DNA of 64,000 nt from Meridianimarinicoccus sp. MJW13 (GCF_014901205.1 NZ_JACNMU010000001.1:542232-606231); one strand, 5' to 3'. Shown: positions 26,638 to 35,789, numbered from the stretch's first letter. The notes: generated from the letters alone by a model not told the origin. Translations and numbers: made by a program.

Positions 26638-28368
26638 ATGCAGAAAACTGACCAGGCGGGCCGAAACGAGCTTCGCGCCGCGCGGGCCGAAAACCGCGGA
26701 TTGTTCTGGTTCGTCGCCGTCTTTTCGACCTTCGTGAACCTGCTGATGCTGACCGGGCCGCTGTTCATGCTGCAGGTCTATGACCGGGTGCTGGGCAGTC
26801 GGTCCGAGGCGACGCTGGTGGCGCTGGCTGCGCTGGTGGCCTTTCTTTACCTGATGATGGGTCTGCTGGACTACGTGCGCGGGCGGGTGCTGACCCGGAT
26901 CGGCGCGCGGTTCCAGGCCAAACTGGATCGCCGGGTGTTCACGGCAGCCATCGACGACGCCGCAAAATCCAACCGCAGCGCCGCCGCCGCCGGGGTGCGC
27001 GACCTTGAGACGGTGCAGAAGTTCCTGTCCTCGCCAGTGCTGAGCGCCATGTTCGACGTGCCCTTCACCCCTGTCTTCCTGTTCGGCATCTTCATTTTCC
27101 ACCCGTGGCTGGGGATGCTGGCCATCGGGGGCGGGCTGATTCTGGTGGCGATCACGGTGATGAACCAGGCGATGACCCGCCGCCCGGTGGTCGAATCACA
27201 TGTGGCCTCGGCCGAGGCCGACCGCATGTCCGAACGGCTCAAGACCGAGGCCGAGATGGTGCAAAGCCTCGGCATGCGCAATTCGGCGTTCACCCGCTGG
27301 CAGGCGATCCGCAACAGGTCGCTGGGGCTTTCGGTGACAGCCAGTGATGCACAGGGTTCCTTCGCGGCGGCCACCAAGACCTTCCGGCTGTTCCTGCAAT
27401 CGGCAATGCTGGGTCTGGGCGCCTATCTGGTGCTGCAGAACCTGGTGACGCCGGGCGCGATGATCGCCGCCTCGATCCTGATGGGCCGGGCGCTGGCCCC
27501 GATCGAGATCGCGGTCAGCCAATGGGCGCTGGTACAATCGGCCTCGCGCGCGTGGAACAACCTTGCGCGCCTGCTGACCGAGCACCCGCCGAAACCGCCG
27601 CTGACCCAACTGCCCGCCCCCAAGGCGCATCTTGAGGTCAGCCAGGTCACCGCCCTGCCGCCGGGCGAACAGCAGGCAACGCTGCGCATGGTCTCGTTCC
27701 GGCTGGATCCGGGGCAGGCCATGGGCGTGATCGGCCCGTCGGGCGCTGGCAAATCTACGCTGGCCAAGGTGCTGACCGGCGCCTGGCGTCCGGCGGGCGG
27801 CACCGTCCGTCTGGATGGTGCCACGCTGGATCAATACGAACCCGACCTGCTGGGCCGCTACATCGGCTATCTGCCCCAGAAGGTGCAGTTGTTCGACGGC
27901 ACCGTGGCCGAGAACATCGCCCGTCTTGATCCCAACGCCCGCGACGCCGACATCGTTGCTGCCGCCAAGGAAGCCGCGGCCCACGAGATGATCCTGAACC
28001 TGCCCAACGGCTATGACACCTATCTGGCGATGGATGGCGGCCACCTGTCCGGCGGCCAGATCCAGCGCGTCGGGCTGGCCCGCGCACTCTATGGCGATCC
28101 GGTGATCCTGGTGCTGGACGAGCCGAACTCGAACCTCGACAACGAAGGTTCCATTGCCCTGAACGAGGCGATCCGGCGGATGAAGCGCGAAGGCAAGGCG
28201 GTGCTCATCATGGCGCACCGTCCGGCGGCGATTCAGGAATGCGACCTGCTGCTGGTTCTGGATGGCGGCATCGTGCGCGCCACCGGCCCGCGCGACGAGG
28301 TGCTGAGCAAGATGGTCAAGAACGCCAATGAGATCAAAGCCTCACAAGGCCAGGGAGGCATCACATGA
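26638..28368 (+). CDS. Type I secretion permease/ATPase (PrtD/HlyB type)
   Basis: A 576-residue ABC exporter with membrane domain first and ATPase domain second. Six helices span roughly residues 20-290. The nucleotide-binding domain has Walker A GPSGAGKST at 366-374, the Q-loop in GYLPQKVQLFDGTVAENI, the signature LSGGQ at 470-474, Walker B ending at Asp494-Glu495 (VLVLDEPNS), and the switch His in IMAHRP. It lacks the N-terminal peptidase-like domain of HlyB, as do PrtD exporters of proteases and S-layer proteins. The adaptor gene overlaps its end by four bases (ATGA). No TolC and no RTX-repeat substrate is in the window. Confidence 0.92.
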   Translation: MQKTDQAGRNELRAARAENRGLFWFVAVFSTFVNLLMLTGPLFMLQVYDRVLGSRSEATLVALAALVAFLYLMMGLLDYVRGRVLTRIGARFQAKLDRRVFTAAIDDAAKSNRSAAAAGVRDLETVQKFLSSPVLSAMFDVPFTPVFLFGIFIFHPWLGMLAIGGGLILVAITVMNQAMTRRPVVESHVASAEADRMSERLKTEAEMVQSLGMRNSAFTRWQAIRNRSLGLSVTASDAQGSFAAATKTFRLFLQSAMLGLGAYLVLQNLVTPGAMIAASILMGRALAPIEIAVSQWALVQSASRAWNNLARLLTEHPPKPPLTQLPAPKAHLEVSQVTALPPGEQQATLRMVSFRLDPGQAMGVIGPSGAGKSTLAKVLTGAWRPAGGTVRLDGATLDQYEPDLLGRYIGYLPQKVQLFDGTVAENIARLDPNARDADIVAAAKEAAAHEMILNLPNGYDTYLAMDGGHLSGGQIQRVGLARALYGDPVILVLDEPNSNLDNEGSIALNEAIRRMKREGKAVLIMAHRPAAIQECDLLLVLDGGIVRATGPRDEVLSKMVKNANEIKASQGQGGIT

Positions 28369-30122
28369 GCACCGACGACCAGACCCCCAAGCCCGTAGAT
28401 CCCAAGGCCACCGCTGCGGCGGGAACCCCGGCAACCGACGCATCAAAGCCCGCCACGCCGGCCACGGCAGACGATGCACAATCGACAGACAACGCCGCGG
28501 ACACCCAACCCAAGGGCGACCCTGCCAGCGCCCAACCAGCGGGCGACCCGGCCAGCGCCCGGCCAGCGGGCGACCCTGCCAGCGCCCAACCAACGGGCGA
28601 CAAGGCCAGCGCCCAACCCAAGGGCGACAAGGCCACGACCCTTGCCCGCAAGGCCAGTGCCGCCATGCCACCGGAACTGGCCAAGAAGGTGATGGAAGCG
28701 CAACTCAAGACCGCCGGCACCCCGCCACCGCGTCAAGCCCCGACACCCAAACCCGATCCCACCAAGGGCAATGGCGCTCTGGCGACCACCGCCCCGGCGG
28801 CCCCGCAACTGCCCCCCGCCGATACCTCGGCAGCATGGTCGGCGCGGCGGCCCCTGACGCTGGGCATCCTTGTGCTGATCGTGCTTGTCGGCGGCTTCGG
28901 CGGTTGGGCCGTCTTTACCGAGATTGCCGGGGCGATCATCGCCAGCGGCCGGATCGAGGTCGATCAGAACCGTCAGGTCGTGCAGCACCTGGATGGCGGC
29001 ATTGTGGACGAGATCCTTGTGGACGAGGGCGACCGGGTGGCCTCGGGCGATATACTCATCCATCTCGACGACAGCATCCTGGCTTCGGAACTGTCCATCG
29101 TCGAAGGCCAGCTTTACGAACTCATGGCCCGGCGCGGAAGGCTTGAGGCCGAGCAGGACGGACTGAACGCGATCTCCTACGACCCGATTCTGTTGCAGGT
29201 CGCGGCCACCCGTCCCGAAGTGGCCAGCCTGATGCGCGGCCAGCAGCGCCTGTTCGAGGCGCGCACCCAGTCGCTGGCCCGTGAAGTCGAACAGCTTGGC
29301 AAGCGGCGCAGCCAGATCAGCAGCCAGATCGAAGGGATCGAGGCGCAGCAGGACGCCCTGGCCCGCCAGTTGGAACTGATGAAGGAAGAGGTCGCCGACG
29401 CCGAAACCCTGCTGGCCGGCGGCCTGGCCCAGAAACCGCGTTTGCTGGCGCTTCTGCGCGAGGAATCCAGTCTCAGCGGCACGCTGGGCGAATTGCAGGC
29501 CTCGAAGGCCGAGGCCGAGGGCCGCATCACCGAGATCGACATCCAGATCCTTGGCCTTGAGAACACCCGCCGCGAGGAAGCCATCTCGCGCCTGCGCGAC
29601 ATCCAGAGCCGCGAGGCCGAACTGGCCGAACAGCGCCGCGCCCTTCTGGACCGGCTGTCACGGCTGGACATCCGCGCCCCGGTTGCCGGCATCGTCTATG
29701 ACCTGCAGGTCTTTGCCGAACGCTCGGTCATCCGCCCTGCCGACCCGGTGCTCTACATCATCCCGCAGGATCGCCCGCTGGTGATCCAGACGCGGGTGGA
29801 GCCGATCCACATCGACCAGGTCTTTCCCGGTCAGGAGGTCACGCTGCGCTTCTCGGCGCTGGACAGCCGCACCACGCCGGAACTGACCGGCCGCGTCACC
29901 CAGATTTCGGCGGATGCCTTCACCGACCAGTCCACCGGTTTCAGCTTCTACCTGGCCGAACTGGAACTGCTGGAAGGCGAGATCGACAAGCTGCCCGAAG
30001 GCATCACCCTGCTGCCCGGCATGCCGGTCGAAGCCTTCCTGCGCACCGACGATCGCACGCCCATGGCCTATCTGGTGAAACCGCTGGCCGATTATTTCGT
30101 CAAAGCCTTCCGCGAAAGCTGA
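28365..30122 (+). CDS. HlyD-family membrane-fusion adaptor with repeat-rich N-terminus
   Basis: A 585-residue adaptor linking the type I exporter to an outer-membrane TolC-like channel. The single membrane helix (about 164-184, LGILVLIVLVGGFGGWAVF) is preceded by an unusually long cytoplasmic part of about 160 residues, rich in Ala, Pro, Asp and Thr, with tandem decapeptides of the type GDPASAQPAG. After the helix come the lipoyl/barrel half (VDQNRQVVQHLDGGIVDEIL), a long coiled coil (about 270-440) and the closing barrel with VRTPV-like DIRAPVAGIVYDLQVF. Usual HlyD proteins are about 430-480 residues long, so the excess is all N-terminal. Confidence 0.92.
   Translation: MSTDDQTPKPVDPKATAAAGTPATDASKPATPATADDAQSTDNAADTQPKGDPASAQPAGDPASARPAGDPASAQPTGDKASAQPKGDKATTLARKASAAMPPELAKKVMEAQLKTAGTPPPRQAPTPKPDPTKGNGALATTAPAAPQLPPADTSAAWSARRPLTLGILVLIVLVGGFGGWAVFTEIAGAIIASGRIEVDQNRQVVQHLDGGIVDEILVDEGDRVASGDILIHLDDSILASELSIVEGQLYELMARRGRLEAEQDGLNAISYDPILLQVAATRPEVASLMRGQQRLFEARTQSLAREVEQLGKRRSQISSQIEGIEAQQDALARQLELMKEEVADAETLLAGGLAQKPRLLALLREESSLSGTLGELQASKAEAEGRITEIDIQILGLENTRREEAISRLRDIQSREAELAEQRRALLDRLSRLDIRAPVAGIVYDLQVFAERSVIRPADPVLYIIPQDRPLVIQTRVEPIHIDQVFPGQEVTLRFSALDSRTTPELTGRVTQISADAFTDQSTGFSFYLAELELLEGEIDKLPEGITLLPGMPVEAFLRTDDRTPMAYLVKPLADYFVKAFRES
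28515..28652 (+). repeat. Tandem 30-base repeats inside the HlyD-family gene
   Basis: Four full units of 30 bases and one partial unit encode the decapeptides GDPASAQPAG, GDPASARPAG, GDPASAQPTG, GDKASAQPKG and then GDKATT. DNA units are nearly identical (for example GGGCGACCCTGCCAGCGCCC), so the copy number could change by slippage without breaking the frame. Confidence 0.92.
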
Positions 30123-30151
30123 TCGCGGCCCGACCAACAGGAAAAAGACCC

Positions 30152-30616
30152 ATGACCAACCCGATCGAATCCCGCCTTGCCGCCCTTGGCCTGACGCTGC
30201 CCGATGCGCCCGCCCCGTTGGCCGCCTATGTGCCCTTCGTCCGCACCGGCGATCTGCTGCATGTGTCCGGACAGGTGTCCGCGAACGCCGAGGGGCTGAT
30301 AGTGGGCCAGTTGGGCAAGGATCTGGATGTGGAGGCCGGCCAGAAGGCTGCCGCACGCTGCGCGCTCAGCCTGCTGGCGCAGGTCAGGGCCGCCTGCGAC
30401 GGCGACCTGTCGCGGCTGGTGCGGGTGGTCAAGCTGAACGCTTTCGTCAATTCGACCTCCGATTTCACCGACCAGCCGGCGGTGGTCAACGGCGCCTCGA
30501 ACCTGTTGGGCGAGGTGCTGGGTGACGCGGGCAAACATGCGCGCTCTGCCGTCGGCGTGGCGCAACTGCCTTTTGGCGTGGCGGTCGAAATCGACGGCGT
30601 CTTTCAGATCTCCTGA
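30152..30616 (+). CDS. RidA/YjgF-family protein
   Basis: A 154-residue protein of the RidA superfamily, close to the longer branch found in alphaproteobacteria. It carries the typical strands YVPFVRTGDLLHVSGQVS near residues 26-43 and ARSAVGVAQLPFGVAVEIDG near the C-terminus (about 130-149). Canonical RidA hydrolyses 2-aminoacrylate and other reactive imines; this branch lacks the classic catalytic Arg context, so deaminase activity is not certain. It follows the secretion adaptor by 29 bases on the same strand, but a functional link is doubtful. AGGAAAAAGACCC precedes the ATG. Confidence 0.85.
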   Translation: MTNPIESRLAALGLTLPDAPAPLAAYVPFVRTGDLLHVSGQVSANAEGLIVGQLGKDLDVEAGQKAAARCALSLLAQVRAACDGDLSRLVRVVKLNAFVNSTSDFTDQPAVVNGASNLLGEVLGDAGKHARSAVGVAQLPFGVAVEIDGVFQIS

Positions 30617-30697
30617 TCGCGCGCCCGTGTACGGGCCATGCCTTGACCTTGGCGCTGGCAGTGTCAGGTTCAGGGCGAGCCCGCCACAGGTTGCCCG

Positions 30698-31885
30698 ATG
30701 AAGCACAGCCCCACCGAAGTCACTGTCCACCTGTCGATTGACGAGATCCCGCAAGCGGAGTGGGATGCCTGCGCCTGCCCCGAGGCCGCCGATGGCGCAC
30801 GCCCGCTCGATCCGTTCACCACGCATCGGTTTCTCAAGGCACTGGAAGACAGCGGTTCGGTCGGGCGTGGCACCGGGTGGGAGCCGCGCCATCTGGCGGT
30901 GCACCACAACGGGCAGGTGATCGCCGTGGCCCCGCTTTACGTCAAGGGGCACAGCCAGGGCGAATACATCTTCGACCACAATTGGGCGCACGCCTATGAA
31001 AACGCGGGCGGCGCCTATTATCCCAAGCTGCAGATCGCGGTGCCCTTCACCCCGGCCACCGGTCGCCGCCTTCTGGCCCACCCCGCCTTCACCGAGTTGG
31101 GACAGGCCGCATTGGTGCAGGGCGCCGTGCAACTGGCCGCCAACAACGAGGTCTCCTCGGTCCACATCACCTTTTGCACCGAGGCCGAGGCCGAAGCCGG
31201 CGCGCAAATGGGCCTGATGCGGCGGCGCAGTCAGCAGTTTCACTGGCTCAACGACGGCTACGCGGATTTCGACGCCTTCCTGGCCAGCCTGTCCTCGCGC
31301 AAGCGCAAGAACATCCGCAAGGAGCGCGCCACCGCCCAGGGCTTCGGCGGCCAGATCGTCGCCCTGACCGGGAAGGACATCGAGCCCGAACACTGGGACT
31401 GGTTCTGGCGATTCTATCAGGACACCGGGGCGCGCAAATGGGGCACCCCCTATCTGACCCGCGCCTTCTTCGACTGCGCCCAGGAAAGCCTGCGCGACGA
31501 CATGCTGCTGGTGCTGGCTCTGCGCGACGACCGCCCCGTCGCCGGCGCGCTGAATTTCATCGGCCGTGACGCGCTGTTCGGCCGCTACTGGGGCGCATTG
31601 GAAGATCACCCCTGCCTGCATTTCGAGCTGTGCTACTATCAGGCCATCGACTTCGCCATCACCCACGGTCTGGCGCGGGTCGAGGCCGGCGCGCAGGGCC
31701 AGCACAAGCTGGCGCGCGGCTATCTGCCGGTGACCTGCCATTCGCTGCACTGGGTCGGCGATCCCGGCTTTGCCAAGGCCATCGCCCGCTATCTGGAGGC
31801 CGAAGGCGCTGCGGTCGAGGAAGAGATCGAGGTTCTCACCGCCTATGGCCCGTTCAGGAAATCCGACCCCTCGGTCGATCCGTGA
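30698..31885 (+). CDS. FemAB-like GNAT protein (DUF482 family)
   Basis: A 395-residue protein of the family once named DUF482 (peptidogalycan biosynthesis-like), with a double GNAT fold. Family strings are [20 protein letters not shown] near residues 37-56, [20 protein letters not shown] around 84-103, [20 protein letters not shown] in the middle, and [20 protein letters not shown] with [15 protein letters not shown] toward the end. Relatives may add amino acids to peptidoglycan or tRNA-dependent peptides, but no activity is established to my knowledge. The pterin dehydratase gene follows after 11 bases, so the two probably share a transcript. Confidence 0.85.
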   Translation: MKHSPTEVTVHLSIDEIPQAEWDACACPEAADGARPLDPFTTHRFLKALEDSGSVGRGTGWEPRHLAVHHNGQVIAVAPLYVKGHSQGEYIFDHNWAHAYENAGGAYYPKLQIAVPFTPATGRRLLAHPAFTELGQAALVQGAVQLAANNEVSSVHITFCTEAEAEAGAQMGLMRRRSQQFHWLNDGYADFDAFLASLSSRKRKNIRKERATAQGFGGQIVALTGKDIEPEHWDWFWRFYQDTGARKWGTPYLTRAFFDCAQESLRDDMLLVLALRDDRPVAGALNFIGRDALFGRYWGALEDHPCLHFELCYYQAIDFAITHGLARVEAGAQGQHKLARGYLPVTCHSLHWVGDPGFAKAIARYLEAEGAAVEEEIEVLTAYGPFRKSDPSVDP

Positions 31886-31896
31886 CAGGAGAAGAC

Positions 31897-32178
31897 ATGC
31901 AAGACAAACTGACCGACCGCAGTGCGCTGGAGCCGCTGTTCGCCACCGGATGGGACCTTGTGGACGGGCGCGACGCCATCACCAAGACCTACAGGTTCGC
32001 CGATTTCATCGAGGCGTTCGGCTGGATGACCCGCGCGGCCCTTGTGGCCGAGGCGATGAACCACCACCCCGAATGGCACAATGTCTATCGCACCGTCACC
32101 GTCACCCTGACCACCCATGATGCGGGCGGTCTGTCGGCGCTGGATGTGGTGCTGGCGGGCAAGATGGACAGCCTCTGA
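31897..32178 (+). CDS. phhB: Pterin-4a-carbinolamine dehydratase
   Basis: A 93-residue protein, normal for the family, that dehydrates 4a-hydroxytetrahydrobiopterin. The catalytic block [16 protein letters not shown], with its two His residues and the later [11 protein letters not shown], is intact. In many bacteria it supports phenylalanine hydroxylase, but it also occurs without one and may act in molybdopterin or other pterin metabolism; no hydroxylase gene is in the window. AGGAGAAGAC stands just before the ATG. It converges with the peroxiredoxin gene. Confidence 0.92.
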   Translation: MQDKLTDRSALEPLFATGWDLVDGRDAITKTYRFADFIEAFGWMTRAALVAEAMNHHPEWHNVYRTVTVTLTTHDAGGLSALDVVLAGKMDSL

Positions 32179-32193
32179 CCCGCCAGATCGGTT

Positions 32194-32682
32194 TTACAGA
32201 ACGTCCAGCAGGGTTTCGCCCGCCGAGACGTTGCAGACGCCGCCGTCGGGCTCGACGTTCAGCAGGCTGACCTTGCCGTCATCGACGATCATGGCGAATC
32301 GCTGCGACCGGTCGATCAGACCGATGGCCGGGGCGGTGAACTCCAGCCCCAGCGCATGGATGAAGGTGCATTCCGGGTCGCACAGGATGCGAATCCCGGC
32401 CTTGGTCGCGCCGGTGGTGTCGCCCCAGACCTTGGCAACGAAGGGATCGTTGACGATCACGCAAACAATATCATCGATACCCTTGGCCTTCAGATCGCCG
32501 ATGGTGCGGATATAGCTGGGGATATGGGCCTCGGTGCAGGGGCCGGTATAGGCACCGGGCAGGCCCGCCAGCACGATCTTGCGGCCCTTGGTCAGGCTGC
32601 TCAGTTCGACGGTTTCGGGACCCTCGGCCCCAAGACGCATCAGGGTGGCTTCGGGCAGGGTGTCGCCTTGGGAAATCGGCAT
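32194..32682 (-). CDS. Peroxiredoxin, Prx5-like
   Basis: A 162-residue thiol peroxidase of the AhpE/Prx5 branch. The peroxidatic Cys49 lies in LPGAYTGPCTEAHIPSYI (41-58), matching the P-G-A-(F/Y)-T-x-x-C pattern. GRKIVLAGLPGAY before it and FIHALGLEFTAPAIG after it fit the family. A further Cys residue in GGVCNVS near the C-terminus could be the resolving one. It reduces hydroperoxides in the cytoplasm, most likely with glutathione/glutaredoxin or thioredoxin. The ATG at 32682 gives the family N-terminus; an upstream in-frame start would add eight residues. Confidence 0.92.
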   Translation of the reverse strand: MPISQGDTLPEATLMRLGAEGPETVELSSLTKGRKIVLAGLPGAYTGPCTEAHIPSYIRTIGDLKAKGIDDIVCVIVNDPFVAKVWGDTTGATKAGIRILCDPECTFIHALGLEFTAPAIGLIDRSQRFAMIVDDGKVSLLNVEPDGGVCNVSAGETLLDVL

Positions 32683-32760
32683 GGGTGTCCTCGCTTCGTG
32701 TTTCACTTGCAGGTGTGGCGACTATAGTGCAGCCAGCGGGCCAAACCAGCGGAGAGCAGC

Positions 32761-33978
32761 ATGGACACCTCAATTGTCATCATCGGGGCCGGTCAGGCCG
32801 GGGCTTCGCTGGCATTGGCGCTGCGCGGTGCGGGCCACGACGGGCCGGTGACCCTGATCGGGCAGGAACCCGTGCCGCCCTATCAGCGACCGCCCCTGTC
32901 CAAGGCCTATCTGCTGGGCGAGATGCCGCTGGACCGGCTGTACCTGAAACCGGCCGAGGCCTGGGCGGATCTGAACGTCACCCTGCGCACCGGCACCCGC
33001 GTCATCGGCATCGACCCCGGCGCCCGCAAGCTGGCCCTGAAGGGCGGCGAAACCCTGGCTTACGGCAAGCTGGCCCTGACCCTGGGGGCCACGCCCCTGC
33101 GCCTGCCCGCCACCATCGGCGGCAATCTGGACGGGGTCTTCACCATGCGCGATCTGGCCGATGCCGATGCCATCGCCCCCCACCTGAAACCCGGCGCCCG
33201 CGCGCTGGTGGTTGGCGGCGGCTACATCGGGCTGGAGGCTGCCGCCGTGGCCCGCAAATCCGGCATGGACGTCACGCTGGTCGAAGCCGCCGACCGCATC
33301 CTTGGCCGCGTCGCCTGCCCGCAAACCGCCCAGTGGTTCGCTGCCCGCCACCGGGCCGAAGGCGTCGATCTGCGCGAAGGCACCAGCCTTGTCCGCCTGA
33401 CCGGCCCCGATGGCACCGTCACCGCGGCGGAACTGTCCGATGGCACCACCCTGGAAGTCGATCTGGTGATCGTCGGCATCGGCGTGCGCCCCGAAACCGC
33501 GCTGGCCGAAGGCGCGGGGCTGGTGCTGGACAACGGCATCGCGGTCAACGCCCGCGCCCGCACGACCGAACCCGGCATCTGGGCGGCGGGCGACTGCGCC
33601 TCCTTCCCCTATCGCGGCGGGCGCATCCGGCTGGAAAGCGTGCAGAACGCCATCGATCAGGCCGAGGCCGCCGCCCGCGACATGCTGGATCAGGGCGCCG
33701 ATTACATCCCCAAGCCGTGGTTCTGGTCGGATCAATATGATGTGAAACTGCAGATCGCCGGGCTGAACACCGGTTATGACCGCATCGTCACCCGTCCCGG
33801 CACCCGCGACGGCGCGATCTCGCACTGGTATTTCGCGGGCGATCAGCTTCTGGCGGTGGACGCCATGAACGACCCTCGCGCCTATATGATCGGCAAGCGG
33901 CTGGTGGATGCCGGGCAAAGCGCCGATCCTGCCGCCGTCGCCGACCCGGCAACCGATCTCAAATCGCTGCTGGGCTGA
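32761..33978 (+). CDS. NAD(P)H ferredoxin-type reductase (FAD flavoprotein)
   Basis: A 405-residue flavoprotein of the putidaredoxin/rhodocoxin reductase group. The FAD motif IIGAGQAGASLA is at residues 6-17, QEPVPPYQRPPLSKAYLLGE is the typical early loop, LVVGGGYIGLEAAAVARKSG (about 143-162) binds NADH, and Asp278 in AAGDCASFPY closes the FAD site. It hands electrons from NAD(P)H to a 2Fe-2S ferredoxin for a cytochrome P450 or ring-hydroxylating oxygenase; no such partner is adjacent. rsmD starts three bases after its stop. Confidence 0.9.
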   Translation: MDTSIVIIGAGQAGASLALALRGAGHDGPVTLIGQEPVPPYQRPPLSKAYLLGEMPLDRLYLKPAEAWADLNVTLRTGTRVIGIDPGARKLALKGGETLAYGKLALTLGATPLRLPATIGGNLDGVFTMRDLADADAIAPHLKPGARALVVGGGYIGLEAAAVARKSGMDVTLVEAADRILGRVACPQTAQWFAARHRAEGVDLREGTSLVRLTGPDGTVTAAELSDGTTLEVDLVIVGIGVRPETALAEGAGLVLDNGIAVNARARTTEPGIWAAGDCASFPYRGGRIRLESVQNAIDQAEAAARDMLDQGADYIPKPWFWSDQYDVKLQIAGLNTGYDRIVTRPGTRDGAISHWYFAGDQLLAVDAMNDPRAYMIGKRLVDAGQSADPAAVADPATDLKSLLG

Positions 33979-33981
33979 GCC

Positions 33982-34536
33982 ATGCGCATCATCGCCGGAG
34001 AGTTTCGCGGCCTGCGCCTGGCCGCTCTGGGCAAGGGCGATCCCGGTGCCCACCTGCGCCCCACGCCCGACCGGGTGCGCGAAAGCCTGTTCTCGATGCT
34101 GACCAGCCGGCTGGGCGATTTCGACGATCTGCACGTCCTCGACCTGTTTGCCGGAACCGGCGCACTGGGGCTTGAGGCCCTGTCGCGCGGCGCGGCAACC
34201 GCCATTTTCGTGGAAAAGGGCCGCAAATCGCAATCCCTGATCCGTCAGAACATCGCCCTGACCCGCAGCGCGGCGCGCTGCACCCTGCTGGGCGCGGATG
34301 CCACGCGGCTGCCGCCCTGTTCCGGCACGCCCGCTGATCTTGTCTTTCTCGATCCGCCGTATGGCAAGGGGCTGGGCGAACAGGCGCTGGCCAGCGCCCG
34401 CGCCAGCGGCTGGATCGCGCCCAAGGCCATGATCCTATGGGAGGACAACACCCCCCACGACGCCCCCGAAGGGTTCACCGTCGAAACACAGCGCCGCTTT
34501 GGCGACACGCAGGTCACGCTGCTGACGCTGGGGTGA
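33982..34536 (+). CDS. rsmD: RsmD, 16S rRNA guanine-966 N2-methyltransferase
   Basis: A 184-residue SAM-dependent RNA methyltransferase. MRIIAGEFRGLRL and LRPTPDRVRESLFSML at the N-terminus, the SAM-binding LDLFAGTGALGLEALSRGA (about 54-72) and the catalytic DPPY beginning at Asp124 identify it. It modifies G966 of 16S rRNA during 30S assembly. It begins three bases after the flavoprotein gene and is followed by about 200 bases of non-coding DNA with a perfect inverted repeat and a copy of the dispersed repeat. Confidence 0.94.
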   Translation: MRIIAGEFRGLRLAALGKGDPGAHLRPTPDRVRESLFSMLTSRLGDFDDLHVLDLFAGTGALGLEALSRGAATAIFVEKGRKSQSLIRQNIALTRSAARCTLLGADATRLPPCSGTPADLVFLDPPYGKGLGEQALASARASGWIAPKAMILWEDNTPHDAPEGFTVETQRRFGDTQVTLLTLG

Positions 34537-34639
34537 GCCGGGCCGAAGGCGTCGGTGCGACCTGCCGCCCGACCGACCCACGGCTTGAAGCTCCGCCGGA
34601 GCAAGTGCCGGTCGGCTGGGGCTCCGCCCGTTCGCACCT

Positions 34640-34662
34640 CAATCGATCCCCCGGATCGATTG
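34640..34662. repeat. Perfect inverted repeat downstream of rsmD
   Basis: CAATCGATCC and GGATCGATTG are exact complements around a three-base CCC loop. No T-run follows on either strand, so it is not a standard terminator; it may stabilise the 3' end of the rsmD message or be a dispersed element. Confidence 0.7.
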
Positions 34663-34675
34663 CAAGACGGCGCTC

Positions 34676-34704
34676 ACTCTTGTCAAAATACTCCCGTCGG
34701 AGGC
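34676..34704 (-). repeat. Dispersed intergenic repeat, copy C
   Basis: The plus strand reads CTCTTGTCAAAATACTCCCG then TCGGAGGCA; compared with the other copies it lacks part of the TTCTTGGC arm. On the minus strand it lies downstream of the TRAP binding protein gene, right after that gene's terminator hairpin. Confidence 0.65.
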
Positions 34705-34706
34705 AG

Positions 34707-34731
34707 AAAATCCCGGGCGCAGCGCGCCCGG
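34707..34731 (-). terminator. Hairpin terminator of the TRAP binding protein gene
   Basis: CCGGGCGC (34713-34720) and GCGCCCGG (34724-34731) form an eight-base-pair stem; four T follow on the minus strand. It lies nine bases beyond the stop codon. Confidence 0.7.
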
Positions 34732-34739
34732 AACCGCCC

Positions 34740-35789
34740 TCAGTTGCCCGCGCCGGCGGTGCCCGAATAGGTGCCCATCATCGTGCGGACATCTTCGACA
34801 AGACCGGCGCCATCCAGCCCCTTGGCGGTCATTTCCTCGATCCAGCCGGCGGTCACGGCCGCGCCCACGGTGCGCAGCTTGTCTGTCTCGGCCTCGTCCA
34901 GAACCACCATGGTGTGGCCGGCGGATCGGATCACATCTTCGCCCTCGGCATCGCCCTGGTCATGGGCGCGTCCAGCCCAGGCCGCCGCCATGGCGCCCGA
35001 GTTGGCGTCGATCACGGCTTTCAGATCTTCGGGCAGGCTTTCGTACCTAGCCTTGTTCATCGCCCAGATGAAATAGAGGTTATACAGCGATTGGTCACCC
35101 GCCACGTCGGTATGGCTGTCGGTCAGCTCGTCCAGCTTCAGCGAGGGCGCGATCTCCCACGGGATCACCCCGCCATCGACCACGCCCTTGGCCAGCGCCT
35201 CGGGGAAGGCCGGTACCGGCATTCCGACCGGGGTGGCCCCGGCTTCCTTCAGCAGCGCCGTGGCCGGGCGCGACGGGCCGCGCATACGCAACCCGTCCAG
35301 ATCGGCGACGGTTTCCACCGGCGCGCCCTTGGTGTGCAAAATCCCGCGCCCGTGCAGATGCGCCACGATCACATGCACATCGGCGAAATCGTCCATCAGG
35401 TGCTTCTGGGTGAACTCCCAGGCCGCCTGGCTTGATTCCTCGGCGGATTTTGAGGTCATGAACGGCAGTTCCAGCGCCTCGGCCTCGGGGAAACGGCCGG
35501 GCTGGTAACTGGGGATCACCCAGCCGCCGTCGATGGCGCCGTCACGGATCAGATCGTATTGCGCGGTGGGTTTGCCGCCCAACTGCATGAAGGGATAGAT
35601 CTCGACCTTGATCCGGCCGCCGGACTCCCGCTCTACCTTTTCCGCCCACGGCCCGATGAAATACTTCGGGTTGGCCGAATTGGGCGACACGAAATGCTGG
35701 AACCGCAGGGTAACCTCCTGGGCGGAGGCCATCCCGGCCAACGCCGAAAGGACCAGCGGCAGGGCGATGCGACGAAGCGAAAGGGTCAA
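34740..35789 (-). CDS. TRAP transporter substrate-binding protein (DctP family)
   Basis: A 349-residue periplasmic binding protein. The signal peptide (LSLRRIALPLVLSALAGMAS-AQE) is followed by VTLRFQHFVSPNSANPKYFI; the conserved Arg of the carboxylate site is in GLRMRGPSRPATALLKEAGA, and VIPWEIAPSLKLDELTDSHT is typical. TRAP systems import organic acids using an ion gradient, but the DctQ and DctM membrane genes are absent here, so this is an orphan receptor. The start appears to be TTG at 35789, with AGGAG eight bases before it; no ATG or GTG gives a comparable signal peptide. Confidence 0.88.
   Translation of the reverse strand: MTLSLRRIALPLVLSALAGMASAQEVTLRFQHFVSPNSANPKYFIGPWAEKVERESGGRIKVEIYPFMQLGGKPTAQYDLIRDGAIDGGWVIPSYQPGRFPEAEALELPFMTSKSAEESSQAAWEFTQKHLMDDFADVHVIVAHLHGRGILHTKGAPVETVADLDGLRMRGPSRPATALLKEAGATPVGMPVPAFPEALAKGVVDGGVIPWEIAPSLKLDELTDSHTDVAGDQSLYNLYFIWAMNKARYESLPEDLKAVIDANSGAMAAAWAGRAHDQGDAEGEDVIRSAGHTMVVLDEAETDKLRTVGAAVTAGWIEEMTAKGLDGAGLVEDVRTMMGTYSGTAGAGN

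Noticed and set aside
28515..28652. Tandem 30-base units considered as a CRISPR array or minisatellite
   Set aside because: There are no unique spacers, and the units code in frame for decapeptides within an intact adaptor gene.
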